Source of the DNA: a virus | IMG/VR virus record: IMGVR_UViG_3300046171_000015 | Span: 1-29,876 of that record | Length of the DNA stretch: 29,876 nucleotides | Reading direction: 5' to 3' (one strand) | Part shown: piece after piece, positions 5,655-14,719 of the stretch | How positions within the stretch are numbered: position 1 is the first letter of the stretch | How the letters are laid out: every line of letters starts with the position of its first letter | Notes under the pieces: model-generated | Databases searched by the model: none | Seen by the model: the letters and a program-made list of their open reading frames with translations, nothing else | Told to the model about the DNA's origin: nothing | Translations under genes and position numbers: made by a program

Positions 5655-7483
5655 ACGATTTAAGAATAGTTAATTTAAGCAGTTACACAAGTCCAGAGAT
5701 TGTAGAGAAGTCTAACAAACAATGGGTAGCTTATGGTAGTGATAATAATTACTTTGGTTACTTAATAGACCGATACAATGGAAGCCCTACAAATAACGCT
5801 ATTATTAATGGTGTTAGTCAAATGATTTACGGAAAAGGCTTAGATGCTTTAGATAGCAATAGAAAGCCAGAGGCTTACGCTAAAATGATTACTTTATTTA
5901 AAAAGGATTGTGTACGCAAGTTGTGTTACGATTTAAAGCTTATGGGTCAATGCTCAATACAAGTTATTTACTCAAAGGATAGAAAAACAATAGCGCAAGT
6001 AGAACACATCCCAGTAGAGAATTTAAGAGCAGAGAAGTGTAACGAGAAAGGCGAAATAACTGGCTACTATTATAGTGATGACTGGAGTAATGTAAAACCA
6101 AGAACAGAACTAAAACGCATACCAGCTTTTGGCACATCAAACGAAAGTATTGAGATTATTTACGTTAAGCCTTACAGAGCTGGTTATAAGTACTATTCAA
6201 GCCCAGACTATCAAGGTGGTTTGCAGTACGCAGAGTTAGAGGAAGAAATATCTAACTACCACTTAAACAACATCCTTAATGGTTTAGCACCATCAATGTT
6301 AATTAACTTTAACAACGGTACACCAAACGCAGAGGAACGCCAAAACTTAGAAAACCGTATTTACTCTAAATTTAGTGGCTCAAGTAATGCTGGTAAGTTT
6401 ATACTTGCCTTTAATGATAACGCAGAGAGCCAAGCTACAATAGAGCCAATACAGTTAAGTGATGCACACAACCAATACCAATTCTTGAGTGATGAGAGTG
6501 GCAAAAAGATTATGGTAGCACACCGAATTGTTTCTCCTATGCTTTTAGGAATTAAAGACAGTACTGGTTTAGGTAATAACGCAGACGAGTTACAGACTGC
6601 TTCTGTGCTTATGGATAACACCGTTATTAGACCATTTCAGCACCTTTTGATAGATGCCTTTGATAGCATACTTGCTTACAATAATATCTCTTTAAAACTA
6701 TATTTTAAGACCTTACAACCGCTTGAGTTTACAGACCTTGAAAACGTAGAGGATGAAGAAACAAGAGAAGAAGAAACTGGCGTAAAGTTAGCCAAAGACT
6801 TACCAAAGGAATTAGGTAGCGATATAGCAGATGCCTTAATAGACTTAGGACAAGACGAAGCAGACCTTTTAAGCGACTTTGACCTAATGGATGAACGAGA
6901 AGTAAACTACGACCAAGAAGATGGCTTAGACGAACTTATAACGGACTTGAACAAACCGAATACCGAAGAAAAAGAAAAAAGCACACTTGCTAAAATCTGG
7001 GAGTTTGTAAGTACTGGAAGCGCAAAGCCTTTTAGAGAAAGCGAACAAGATGGAGAAAGCAAACAAGAAGCTGAAGAGGGTAACACTTTTTTAGTTAGGT
7101 ATATGTATTCTCCACAAAGATACAGCGCAAACTCAAGACCTTTCTGTAAAAAGATGGTAGATGCTAAAAAGGTTTACCGTAAGGAAGATATTATCTCAAT
7201 GGATACAAAAGTAGTTAATGCTGGCTTTGGTAAGGGTGGAAGCGATACTTACTCAATCTGGTTATACAAGGGTGGTGCAAGATGCCAACACAAATGGCTC
7301 AGAAAGACGTATGTACGCAAAGATGGTGCTAAAGGCTTAGGCGATGCAATTACTACAACAGAGGCAAGAAAAAGAGGTTTTAAACCAGAAGCTAACGCAC
7401 AGAAAGTACCAGTAGCACCAAAGGATATGAAGTATAAAGGTTATACCGCTGAATATTGGAACAAAATAGGATTTAAGAACTAA
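5651..7483 (+). CDS. Portal protein with C-terminal extra domain
   Basis: This forms the ring at the capsid vertex through which DNA is packaged and ejected. Residues 1 to about 360 match portals of Bacteroidota siphoviruses: WVAYGSDNNYFGYLIDRYNG near the N-terminus, a helical stem region (EERQNLENRIYSKFSG), and HRIVSPMLLGIKDSTGLGNN followed by ELQTASVLM. An acidic low-complexity linker covers about 365-475. A further conserved-looking domain follows at 478-565 (FLVRYMYSPQRYSANSRPFC, KVYRKEDII, CQHKWLRKTYVRK) with Cys499, Cys545, His547 and Trp549. I recall this extension in other Bacteroidota phage portals; its function is unknown, perhaps connector or minor-head. The stop overlaps the next ATG by 1 base. 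Confidence 0.85.
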   Translation: MNDLRIVNLSSYTSPEIVEKSNKQWVAYGSDNNYFGYLIDRYNGSPTNNAIINGVSQMIYGKGLDALDSNRKPEAYAKMITLFKKDCVRKLCYDLKLMGQCSIQVIYSKDRKTIAQVEHIPVENLRAEKCNEKGEITGYYYSDDWSNVKPRTELKRIPAFGTSNESIEIIYVKPYRAGYKYYSSPDYQGGLQYAELEEEISNYHLNNILNGLAPSMLINFNNGTPNAEERQNLENRIYSKFSGSSNAGKFILAFNDNAESQATIEPIQLSDAHNQYQFLSDESGKKIMVAHRIVSPMLLGIKDSTGLGNNADELQTASVLMDNTVIRPFQHLLIDAFDSILAYNNISLKLYFKTLQPLEFTDLENVEDEETREEETGVKLAKDLPKELGSDIADALIDLGQDEADLLSDFDLMDEREVNYDQEDGLDELITDLNKPNTEEKEKSTLAKIWEFVSTGSAKPFRESEQDGESKQEAEEGNTFLVRYMYSPQRYSANSRPFCKKMVDAKKVYRKEDIISMDTKVVNAGFGKGGSDTYSIWLYKGGARCQHKWLRKTYVRKDGAKGLGDAITTTEARKRGFKPEANAQKVPVAPKDMKYKGYTAEYWNKIGFKN

Positions 7484-7983
7484 TGGCAACAGCACTATTT
7501 ATAAACAGAACGGACTTAGTAAAAAACTCTATCATTGATGGTAATGTAGACACAGATAAGTTTATACAATTTATTAAGATAGCACAACAAATAGACATAC
7601 AAAATTTGTTAGGTACAGACCTTTACAATAAGATAAGTGCTGATATTGTTGCTGGTACTTTGGCTGGTAATTATTTAAGTTTAGTAAATACTTACGTTCA
7701 GCCTACTTTAATATGGTTTGCACAGATGAATTACATACCTTTTGCTGCATATCAAATAAAAAACGGTGGGGTGTTTAAGCACACAAGCGAAACAGCACAG
7801 AACGTAGATAAAAACGAAGTAGATTACTTAGTGGCAAAGGCGAGAGAATACGCTAACTACTATTCTACAAGATTGGTAGATTACCTTAGTTTCAACGATA
7901 ACTTGTTTCCAGAGTACAACAGTAACACAAACGAGGACATTGACCCAGACACAGACACAACTTATAAAGGCTGGGTGCTATGA
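7483..7983 (+). CDS. Putative head-tail connector (DUF6712-like)
   Basis: A 166-aa mostly helical protein: MATALFINRTDLVKNSIIDG, then QQIDIQNLLGTDLYNKI, QPTLIWFAQMNYIPFAAYQI and NKNEV-like acidic helices, with an Asp/Thr-rich tail ending YKGWVL. The pattern of alternating helices with an LLGTDLY motif matches the DUF6712 proteins found beside portal genes in Bacteroidota phages and thought to be head-tail adaptors. The start overlaps the portal stop by 1 base and the end overlaps the next small gene by 4 bases. The family call is from memory of its sequence pattern. Confidence 0.65.
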   Translation: MATALFINRTDLVKNSIIDGNVDTDKFIQFIKIAQQIDIQNLLGTDLYNKISADIVAGTLAGNYLSLVNTYVQPTLIWFAQMNYIPFAAYQIKNGGVFKHTSETAQNVDKNEVDYLVAKAREYANYYSTRLVDYLSFNDNLFPEYNSNTNEDIDPDTDTTYKGWVL

Positions 7984-8078
7984 GATATAAGGTAAAACAA
8001 ACAAACCTTAGTAAACTAAAAAAATATATTATTGAAACCTTGAAAAAGGAAGAGATAAAAAACAAAAAGAATGAGTAA
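7980..8078 (+). CDS. Small basic protein (32 aa)
   Basis: A tiny Lys-rich ORF (MRYKVKQTNLSKLKKYIIET, KKEEIKNKKNE). It starts with ATGA overlapping the stop of the connector gene, and its end overlaps the start of the first fibre gene by 8 bases. I do not recognise it. The tight coupling on both sides, with no intergenic space left otherwise, supports real translation; it may also serve mainly to carry ribosomes across to the fibre gene. Confidence 0.5.
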   Translation: MRYKVKQTNLSKLKKYIIETLKKEEIKNKKNE

Positions 8079-9324
8079 GCCAACTTTAGCATTAATACCA
8101 AGCGGATATAAGTCTGAAAAGGTGTATTCTATACTGCCTAATAATGGTAGTGGAGATTTCACTTTTGATAGGGATACAGTAGCCACACGAGTACGTAAGG
8201 ATGGACTTATTGAAGAGGTCGCAGCAGACATACCAAGACTTGATTGGTTTAACTCTAATTGTCCTAATTTACTTTTAGAGCCATCCAGAATAAATCTTGC
8301 ACACTATTCAGAGCAAATAGATAATGCTTATTGGAATAAAACTGGTCTTAGCGTTACTGCAAACCAAATAACTTCTCCAGATGGAACTTTAACTGCTGAT
8401 AAACTACAAAGAACATCAACAAGTTCATCATTTGTTTCAAAGGCTTTTACTAAGACTGCTTCTGAAGTTCAAAACTTTTCGCTTTCTGTATTTGTAAAAA
8501 AAGGAGATAGCAGATATGCTACATTATCTTTACAAGGAGATTACCCAGACAGAGCCTACTTACAATATGACTTTGAGCAAGGCACAATAAACGCTTCTAT
8601 TGATTTTGAAGATTTTACAATATTAAGCACAAAGGCTGAAAACTACAATGATGGATGGGTTAGGTTGTCTTTGGTATTATCAACAGATGCTCACAGTTCT
8701 GTTACTGTTTTAATATCTCCAAAAAATGATGCAGTTACAACCGCTTTGTCTGATAGTTCAGATAGTTGTTTTATGTATGTATGGGGTATCCAATTAGAAA
8801 AAGACACTTATTCAACTTCGTACATAAAAACAGAAGGCGGTTCAGCAACAAGAAACGCAGATGTTTGCACAGATGCTGGAGATGTAAATGTATTCAACGA
8901 TAACGAGGGTGTACTCTATGCAGAGATAAGTGCTTTCGCGAATGATGGTACTTATAGATTTATAAGTGTTTCTTCTGGTGCTTATGCTAACAGTGTAAGG
9001 ATTGGTTATTTTACAACTACAAATGTTGTTGAATTTAGAGTGGTAAGTGGTGGTGTAAGTCAAGGAAGTTTATTATATACTTTGTCAGATGTTACAGATA
9101 TTATAAAAATTGCTGGTAGATATAAACAAAACGATTTTCAATTATGGGTTAATGGAACTAACGTAGTAACAGACTTAATTGGAAATGTACCCGTTGGCTT
9201 GAATGAATTAGCTTTTGACGATGGAAATACTACAAATAATTCGCCTTTTTATGGCAGATGCAAAGATTTAAGATATTACGATACAGCATTAACAGATGCA
9301 CAATTAACAGAATTAACAACATAA
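8071..9324 (+). CDS. Lectin-like fibre or spike protein 1
   Basis: A 417-aa beta-rich protein, the shortest of three tandem paralogues. Shared modules, in order: DFTFDRDTVATRVRKDGLIE (about 29-48), PRLDW, NLLLEPSRINLAHYSEQ (about 69-85), a jelly-roll-like domain ending WGIQLEKDTYSTSYIKTEGG, ADVC, then a C-terminal LamG/ConA-like domain (EGVLYAEISAF, KQNDFQLWVNGT, GLNELAFDDG, YYDTALTDAQLTELTT). The SATRV...GLIE...LLLEP module set is common in putative receptor-binding head-fibre or tail-spike proteins of aquatic phages. It probably binds surface glycans. It starts inside the preceding small gene; 1 base separates it from paralogue 2. Confidence 0.75.
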   Translation: MSKPTLALIPSGYKSEKVYSILPNNGSGDFTFDRDTVATRVRKDGLIEEVAADIPRLDWFNSNCPNLLLEPSRINLAHYSEQIDNAYWNKTGLSVTANQITSPDGTLTADKLQRTSTSSSFVSKAFTKTASEVQNFSLSVFVKKGDSRYATLSLQGDYPDRAYLQYDFEQGTINASIDFEDFTILSTKAENYNDGWVRLSLVLSTDAHSSVTVLISPKNDAVTTALSDSSDSCFMYVWGIQLEKDTYSTSYIKTEGGSATRNADVCTDAGDVNVFNDNEGVLYAEISAFANDGTYRFISVSSGAYANSVRIGYFTTTNVVEFRVVSGGVSQGSLLYTLSDVTDIIKIAGRYKQNDFQLWVNGTNVVTDLIGNVPVGLNELAFDDGNTTNNSPFYGRCKDLRYYDTALTDAQLTELTT

Positions 9325-9325
9325 T

Positions 9326-11842
9326 ATGGCAAACGAAATATATCATAGAAGTAATTGGGGTAATGCAGTAAACGATATTGCTTGGGGCGATACTTACGAG
9401 AAGTTTGATGCGACTAACGAAATGTTTGTACGTTCAGACAATTACGAGAATAGCAACGAAACAGACAAGCTAATGGCTGCTATAAACCCTAAGCCAAGTA
9501 TATTACTAACACCAACAGCTTACGATAATGGCTCTTTACATAGTGTTAAGCCTGTTCAATCTTTTGGAGATAATTTAAACACTAATTTAGATTATACAAC
9601 ATTTGGTGTTAATTCTGGAATTAAAACAGTTACAAACGGAGTTGCTAATATAAGTTCAACTGGTGCGAATAATTATACTATATTAAGTTATCAAAATCAG
9701 GGTCTTACATCTAAAGGATATAATCAAAAATATAAAGTAAGTGGATTTATAAGAAATATATCTGCTACAAACGTTTATGTTGCATTTTATAACGGCTCTA
9801 CTCAAGGTAATATTGTAAATGCTTATAGTGGAAATGAATTTTTATATTTTGAAGTAATTATAACAACTGGTTCAAGTGGAAATCAAGAGTTAAAATTTAA
9901 TTCTTCTGTTACTGGTGCAAATCAAGAAGTAGAGTTTAAGGATATATCTATACAACTTATTAATGACGCAGACTTTGACTTTACAAGAGGCTCATCAGCC
10001 ACAAGAGTAAACGAACAAGGACTTATAGAAGATGTACAGATATTAAGTGGGGAATTAGTACAAAACGGAGACTTTGAGGAAGAAGGTTCGGAGTTGGTTA
10101 CTAATGGCGATTATAGTTCAGGAAGTACAGATTGGGTAACTTCTTCAGGTTGGACTTTTAACAATATAAATGCTAGTTTTGATGGTCTTGCATATAGCCC
10201 TATAAGACAAGATGTAGGTCTAGTTACAGGTAAAATATATAAAATAACATTTACTTTAAACATAAGTAGTGGTAATATGTTCTTTCAAGTAGGTGGTGGT
10301 AGCACATCATACACAACAAGTGATACATATACTATTTATGAAGAAGCTACATCACACGCAACACTATCTGCATTTATAAGTATTTTTTCAACAGTAAGCT
10401 CGGTATTTACAATAGACAACGTATCAGTCAAAGAGGTCGGACAGAATTGGATTTCTTATGATGGTAATGTTATTTTTAAACAAGGTAGCGTTCAAATTGA
10501 CACAAACGGAGCTGCTTATACAGAATTTAGAGCAGGTAACGATTTTAATTCTCCTGATGCAATTTTAACAATAGGTAATAAGTATAGATTAACTTATACT
10601 ATATCTGAATCAAATAGTGGTGGAATTAAAACAAATTCTTTAATAGCTAATGACACAATATTAACATCTACTGTTGGAACTCATACTATTGAAGGTTTAG
10701 CAAATTTAACATCATTAGGTATTTTAAGAAATGGAGATACTGATATAACAATAACAAACATATCAGTAATAGAAATAACAGAAGACACTAATATCCCTAG
10801 AATAGATTATACAAATGGAACTGGGAGTTTGTTGTTAGAGCCGCAGAGGACTAATCTTATTAATTATAGTGAGGATTTTAGTCAATCAGTTTGGGTTAAA
10901 ACTGGATTAACAGTTAATGAAAATAAAATACTATCTCCTTCTGGAAGTTTAGATGCTGATGAAGTAGATATAACGGCTGCAAATGCTCATTATTTATTTG
11001 ATACAATTTCAGTAAGTGCATCAACTAACTATACATTTACTTTTTATGTAAAAAAAGGTACTGCAACAGATGTTTCATATAGTATATTAAATGCAACAAA
11101 TTTTACAAATATTGTTAATACTACATCTTATTTTAACGAAATATCTGATACAGATTGGACAAGAATATCCGTTGAATTTACAACACCATCTGGTTGTACA
11201 TCTATTAGAACTTACCCTTTAAGAGATGGCTCAAGCACTGGAACTGTTTATATATGGGGCGCACAATTAGAAGAAGGTAGCTACGCGACTTCCTACATAC
11301 CAACAAACGGAAGCATAGCAACTCGTTTAGCTGATGTATGCAACAATTCTGGTAGTAGTGATTTAATAAATTCAGCAGAGGGAGTTTTATATGCAGAGAT
11401 AGCTGCTTTGGTTAATGATTCTAACTATAAAGCTATAAGTGTTTCAGATGGAAGTCATAGCAATAGAGTACAATTTAGTTTGAGATTAAATACTATTGCA
11501 GCTTTTGTTAGTGTTGGTGGTTCAAGTCAATATAGTCACACAGAAACAGTTGCAAATATATTAGATTATCATAAAATAGCTTTAGTTTATAAACAAAATG
11601 ATTACAAATTATTTGTAAATGGAACTTTAGTAGATAGTTCTGCAAGTGGTAATACATTTCCACAAAACACTTTAACAGAATTATCTTTTACTGATGGAAT
11701 TGTTAGCAATTTATACGGAAACGCTAAATGCGTAGCAGTATTTAAAGAAGCATTAAACAATGACCAATTAGAAAGACTAACGGGCGAGGGGTACGAAACA
11801 TTCAACTTATTAGCACAAGCAAACAACTATACAATAATATAA
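9326..11842 (+). CDS. Lectin-like fibre or spike protein 2 (largest)
   Basis: 838 aa. A distinct N-terminus (MANEIYHRSNWGNAVNDIAW, then FDATNEMFVRSDNYE) probably anchors it to the particle. Next come one carbohydrate-binding-like beta domain, the shared module DFTRGSSATRVNEQGLIED, and one or two CBM4/9-like repeats beginning GSELVTNGDYSSGSTDW. PRIDYTNGTGSLLLEPQRTN and YSEDFSQSVWVKTGL follow, then WGAQLEEGSYATSYIPTNG, ADVCNNSG and the LamG-like C-terminal domain (EGVLYAEIAAL, KQNDYKLFVNGT, LERLTGEGYETFNLL). The extra binding domains relative to paralogue 1 suggest growth by module insertion. The likely role is host recognition. It is 1 base from both flanking paralogues. Confidence 0.75.
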   Translation: MANEIYHRSNWGNAVNDIAWGDTYEKFDATNEMFVRSDNYENSNETDKLMAAINPKPSILLTPTAYDNGSLHSVKPVQSFGDNLNTNLDYTTFGVNSGIKTVTNGVANISSTGANNYTILSYQNQGLTSKGYNQKYKVSGFIRNISATNVYVAFYNGSTQGNIVNAYSGNEFLYFEVIITTGSSGNQELKFNSSVTGANQEVEFKDISIQLINDADFDFTRGSSATRVNEQGLIEDVQILSGELVQNGDFEEEGSELVTNGDYSSGSTDWVTSSGWTFNNINASFDGLAYSPIRQDVGLVTGKIYKITFTLNISSGNMFFQVGGGSTSYTTSDTYTIYEEATSHATLSAFISIFSTVSSVFTIDNVSVKEVGQNWISYDGNVIFKQGSVQIDTNGAAYTEFRAGNDFNSPDAILTIGNKYRLTYTISESNSGGIKTNSLIANDTILTSTVGTHTIEGLANLTSLGILRNGDTDITITNISVIEITEDTNIPRIDYTNGTGSLLLEPQRTNLINYSEDFSQSVWVKTGLTVNENKILSPSGSLDADEVDITAANAHYLFDTISVSASTNYTFTFYVKKGTATDVSYSILNATNFTNIVNTTSYFNEISDTDWTRISVEFTTPSGCTSIRTYPLRDGSSTGTVYIWGAQLEEGSYATSYIPTNGSIATRLADVCNNSGSSDLINSAEGVLYAEIAALVNDSNYKAISVSDGSHSNRVQFSLRLNTIAAFVSVGGSSQYSHTETVANILDYHKIALVYKQNDYKLFVNGTLVDSSASGNTFPQNTLTELSFTDGIVSNLYGNAKCVAVFKEALNNDQLERLTGEGYETFNLLAQANNYTII

Positions 11843-11843
11843 T

Positions 11844-13673
11844 ATGGGAGTAAAATTAGGAAACGGTAAGTGGGCAATAAAAGAAGATAAGCTATTAGCA
11901 TATAACGATAATAGTGGTAGGTTCTTTAATAAGGAGTTTGATTTTTCAAGAGGGTCAAGTGCTACTTATGTGGCTAAAGATGGTTTAATTAAGACTGCTG
12001 GACTACAAGCAACTAATCTTGTAAACAACGGAGATTTTAGTGAACTTGGGTCAGAGCTGGTTACTAACGGAAACTTCGATACTGATAGTGATTGGACTAA
12101 AGGAACTGGATGGACTATTAGTGGAGGTGCTGCAGTAGCTGTTGCTGGAACTTCGTCAAAATTAGAACAACAAATTTCTGGACTAAATGGTAAAACTTGC
12201 AAAGTTAGCCTTACATTGTCTAACTATGGAGGAAGCGGTTCTATGTATGTAGATTTTGGAAATGTTAATTCTTCACTTATAAATACAAATGGAGAACATA
12301 TATTGTATGGTACTTTTAGCCAAAATGAACTTGAGTTATTTAAAGGTGGAGCTTTTTCTGGCTCAATAGACAACGTATCTGTTAAACAAGTAGACCCAAA
12401 CGATTATTGGACTTTAGGAACTGGATGGAGTATTGGAGATGGTGTAGCAATTTGTGATGGCACAGATGGTGTTAATCTATCTCAAAATGGTGTCATTGAA
12501 AATGGTAAAACATATAAAATAAAATTAGATGTTAATTTAACAAGTGGTATTTTATTATTAAGAGTAGGATTATCATATTCTACAGACTTAACAATAAATG
12601 AAAGTGGAAGTTATCAAATTATAGTGGTTTCAGATGGAACTAATTTTATATTAAGAAGTGGAGTTTTTAATGGCTCTGTAACAAACATATCAATACAAGA
12701 AATACAAACAGACACACCAAGAATAGACTTTAGTCATTCAGTTAAAGGTGCATTACTTTTAGAACCACAGTCAACTCAATTATTACAGTATAGCGAGGAT
12801 TTTAGTCAATGGATTAAAACAAGTGAAGTTGCTATTACATCAAATTATGGAATAAGTCCAGATGGTACTAAAAGTTCTTCAAGAGTTTTATTTTATTATG
12901 CTTCAGAAATTTTAAAATTAAATTTTACTGCAACAAATGATGTCATTGCTTCTATTTATATAAAAGGAACAGAGGGAGAAACAATTAGGTTTGGCTTACA
13001 AGATGGAGAAACTAATTTTACTTTAACTGGAGATTGGCAAAGAATTAATAGATACAGAAGTGGTGGACATACTGGAGGTAGTGAAAATATAAACATTAAT
13101 ACTTATGGTGGTGTTACTGCAAGAGATATAGAAGTTTGGGGTGCAATGGTTGAACAAAAATCTTTTGCCACTTCGTATATTCCTAATCACGGAGTTAGTG
13201 GTGGTGTTACTCGTTTAGCAGACGTATGTAATAACTCTGGTTCAGCACAAGACTTTAATTCAGAAGAAGGTGTATTGTATTGCGAGATAGCTGCTTTAGC
13301 TGATGATGAAACAAATAGAAAAATAGCTATTGGAAGTTCAACAAATAGAATAATTTTTGGATATAGATATGGGTCGAATAAAGTTCGAGTAGAAATAATA
13401 TCATCAGATTCAGTTGTTTTTGATAACACACAGATAATTGATAATATAACTACATTTAATAAATTTGCTGTTAAATACAAACAAAATGATTTTTCTTTAT
13501 GGATAAATTCACAAAAGGTTTCTGTTGACACAAGTGGCAATACACCTATTGGCTTAAATGAATTAGCTTTTGATGATGGGTCTACAAATCCTTTTTACGG
13601 AAAAGTAAGAGAACTACAAGTATTTACAGAAGCATTAACAGACGAACAATTAGAAAAATTAACACAAGTGTAG
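11844..13673 (+). CDS. Lectin-like fibre or spike protein 3
   Basis: 609 aa, with the same module order as the two upstream paralogues. It has a short N-terminus (MGVKLGNGKWAIKEDKLLAY) and FDFSRGSSATYVAKDGLIK. Two CBM4/9-like repeats follow (GSELVTNGNFDTDSDWTKGT, then YWTLGTGWSIGDGV), each closing with a NVSVKQ/NISIQE strand. Then come PRIDFSHSVKGALLLEPQS, LLQYSEDFSQW, WGAMVEQKSFATSYIPNHG, ADVCNNSG and the LamG-like C-terminus (EGVLYCEIAAL, KQNDFSLWINS, GLNELAFDDG, LTDEQLEKLTQV). It probably binds host surface glycans. It ends the fibre block; 111 non-coding bases follow. Confidence 0.75.
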   Translation: MGVKLGNGKWAIKEDKLLAYNDNSGRFFNKEFDFSRGSSATYVAKDGLIKTAGLQATNLVNNGDFSELGSELVTNGNFDTDSDWTKGTGWTISGGAAVAVAGTSSKLEQQISGLNGKTCKVSLTLSNYGGSGSMYVDFGNVNSSLINTNGEHILYGTFSQNELELFKGGAFSGSIDNVSVKQVDPNDYWTLGTGWSIGDGVAICDGTDGVNLSQNGVIENGKTYKIKLDVNLTSGILLLRVGLSYSTDLTINESGSYQIIVVSDGTNFILRSGVFNGSVTNISIQEIQTDTPRIDFSHSVKGALLLEPQSTQLLQYSEDFSQWIKTSEVAITSNYGISPDGTKSSSRVLFYYASEILKLNFTATNDVIASIYIKGTEGETIRFGLQDGETNFTLTGDWQRINRYRSGGHTGGSENININTYGGVTARDIEVWGAMVEQKSFATSYIPNHGVSGGVTRLADVCNNSGSAQDFNSEEGVLYCEIAALADDETNRKIAIGSSTNRIIFGYRYGSNKVRVEIISSDSVVFDNTQIIDNITTFNKFAVKYKQNDFSLWINSQKVSVDTSGNTPIGLNELAFDDGSTNPFYGKVRELQVFTEALTDEQLEKLTQV

Positions 13674-13784
13674 CAATTACACCTATGATAAAAACAAGGG
13701 TAAATCTTTACATAAGAAACACAATAAGATAAAAAAAATAAAAAAACTATACATATAAACACTAACAGCTTTAACAACATAATT
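13674..13784. other. A-rich intergenic stretch before the lysis block
   Basis: 111 bases with A-runs (aaaaaaaataaaaaaa) and a small dyad gtaaa-tc-tttac (about 13705-13716). No TAnnTTTG box, TTATATATTA element or terminator stem is visible. Confidence 0.5.
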
Positions 13785-14150
13785 ATGAAAATAGGAAAAT
13801 ACGAATTTGCTGATAAATCAGCTTGTGATAAAAAAATAAAATCTCTTGGAGTAGACACAGACGAAGATGGTAACGAGTACCCAACACACAGACACGCTAT
13901 TGTAAAGTTAGGACATATTGTTTTAGAGCAAGGCGAATACGATGAAGAGGGCAACGAAACCAAAGCACCAGTATTAAGCGACAAATACCACTTAGACGTT
14001 ATGTGGAGATTAGAAGATACTGTTGATGAAGAGGGTAATGTTATTGTAGCAGAGCATCCTTACGGTTGGAAGTCTGCTGCTGTTGGTAATATAGATGGTA
14101 ACGGAGTACACAGCTTTTACGGTGTGGACTATCAAGAAAACAAAATGTAA
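13785..14150 (+). CDS. Hypothetical protein (121 aa)
   Basis: An acidic soluble protein (MKIGKYEFADKSACDKKIKS, DTDEDGNEYPTHRHAIVKLG, YHLDVMWRLEDTVDEEGNVI, YGWKSAAVGNIDGNGVHSFY). No catalytic motif that I recognise. It lies between the fibre genes and the lysis cassette, where a small fibre-associated or chaperone-like protein is often found in Bacteroidota phages. A 111-base A-rich stretch precedes it, so it could be the first gene of a lysis transcript, though no clear promoter box is visible there. It ends 1 base before the small membrane protein's ATG. Confidence 0.65.
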   Translation: MKIGKYEFADKSACDKKIKSLGVDTDEDGNEYPTHRHAIVKLGHIVLEQGEYDEEGNETKAPVLSDKYHLDVMWRLEDTVDEEGNVIVAEHPYGWKSAAVGNIDGNGVHSFYGVDYQENKM

Positions 14151-14151
14151 A

Positions 14152-14325
14152 ATGAGTTTAGAGGATATCAAATTGTATATATTTAACATAATCACTTTAG
14201 GTGTTAGTTTTACTGCTGTTGAAAATAGTTTAAAGATTATACTTCTTTTGGCTTCTATTGTTTATACGCTGCAAAAGATATACGCAACTTACAAGAAAAA
14301 GAATGAAGCTGACAAAGAACTTTAA
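14152..14325 (+). CDS. Small membrane protein, holin candidate (57 aa)
   Basis: The start at ATG 14152, directly after the previous stop, gives MSLEDIKLYIFNIITLGVSF and then SLKIILLLASIVYTLQKIYA, followed by a charged tail KKKNEADKEL. One clear transmembrane helix (about residues 26-44), a moderately hydrophobic segment before it and a Lys-rich C-terminus are typical of small phage holins or spanin-like lysis proteins. It is immediately followed, with 23 bases of overlap, by the endolysin gene, supporting a lysis role. An upstream GTG at 14095 in the same frame would add 19 residues inside the preceding gene and is not preferred. Confidence 0.65.
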   Translation: MSLEDIKLYIFNIITLGVSFTAVENSLKIILLLASIVYTLQKIYATYKKKNEADKEL

Positions 14326-14719
14326 GCTAAAAGAGTTTGAGTGCAAAGGCAACCTTGAGGGTTGTTATTGTAGGATGCCAGATGATGTATATAGAAACAT
14401 CAAAGAACTTGCAGAAAACCTACAAATTGTCAGAGATGAATTACAAGAGCCTATAACAATAAATAGTGCTTACAGATGTGAGGCTTGGAATGGTATTAAT
14501 GGTGGTACATTAAAATCACAACACTTGCAAGGTAAAGCAGCGGACATAGTTGTAAAAAACCTAACACCAGACGAAGTTGCTACTGCACTTGACAAATTAC
14601 AACAAGGTGGCTTTATAAAATGTGGTGGCTTGGGCAAGTATGACACTTTTACCCACATAGACATAAGAGGCACAGAAGCACGTTGGGATTATAGAAAAAA
14701 TAATGAAAAAGAAGTTTAA
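14303..14719 (+). CDS. Endolysin, M15-type peptidase
   Basis: A 138-aa zinc peptidase that would cut peptidoglycan cross-links or stems at the end of infection. The motif SQHLQGKAADI carries His74 and Asp81, and THIDIRG carries His118 and Asp120; together these are the zinc and catalytic residues of the Peptidase_M15_3 family. NSAYRCEAWNGINGG precedes them as in the family. The start at ATG 14303 (MKLTKNFKLKEFECK) gives the usual family N-terminus; a possible start at 14258 would lie inside the holin gene. There is no signal peptide, so export needs a holin, consistent with membrane-protein genes on both sides. The stop region overlaps the next gene (ATG 14703). Confidence 0.88.
   Translation: MKLTKNFKLKEFECKGNLEGCYCRMPDDVYRNIKELAENLQIVRDELQEPITINSAYRCEAWNGINGGTLKSQHLQGKAADIVVKNLTPDEVATALDKLQQGGFIKCGGLGKYDTFTHIDIRGTEARWDYRKNNEKEV

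Noticed and set aside
8071-13673. Diversity-generating retroelement acting on the fibre genes
   Set aside because: No reverse transcriptase ORF and no template/variable repeat pair were seen in the window.
13187-13984. Minus-strand ORFs opposite fibre 3 and the 121-aa gene
   Set aside because: Composition is that of shadow frames (Cys/Ser/Phe-rich), and every supported gene is on the + strand.
14095-14151. Longer start for the small membrane protein (GTG 14095)
   Set aside because: It would lie wholly in the preceding gene; ATG 14152 sits right after that gene's stop and gives a normal holin-like N-terminus.
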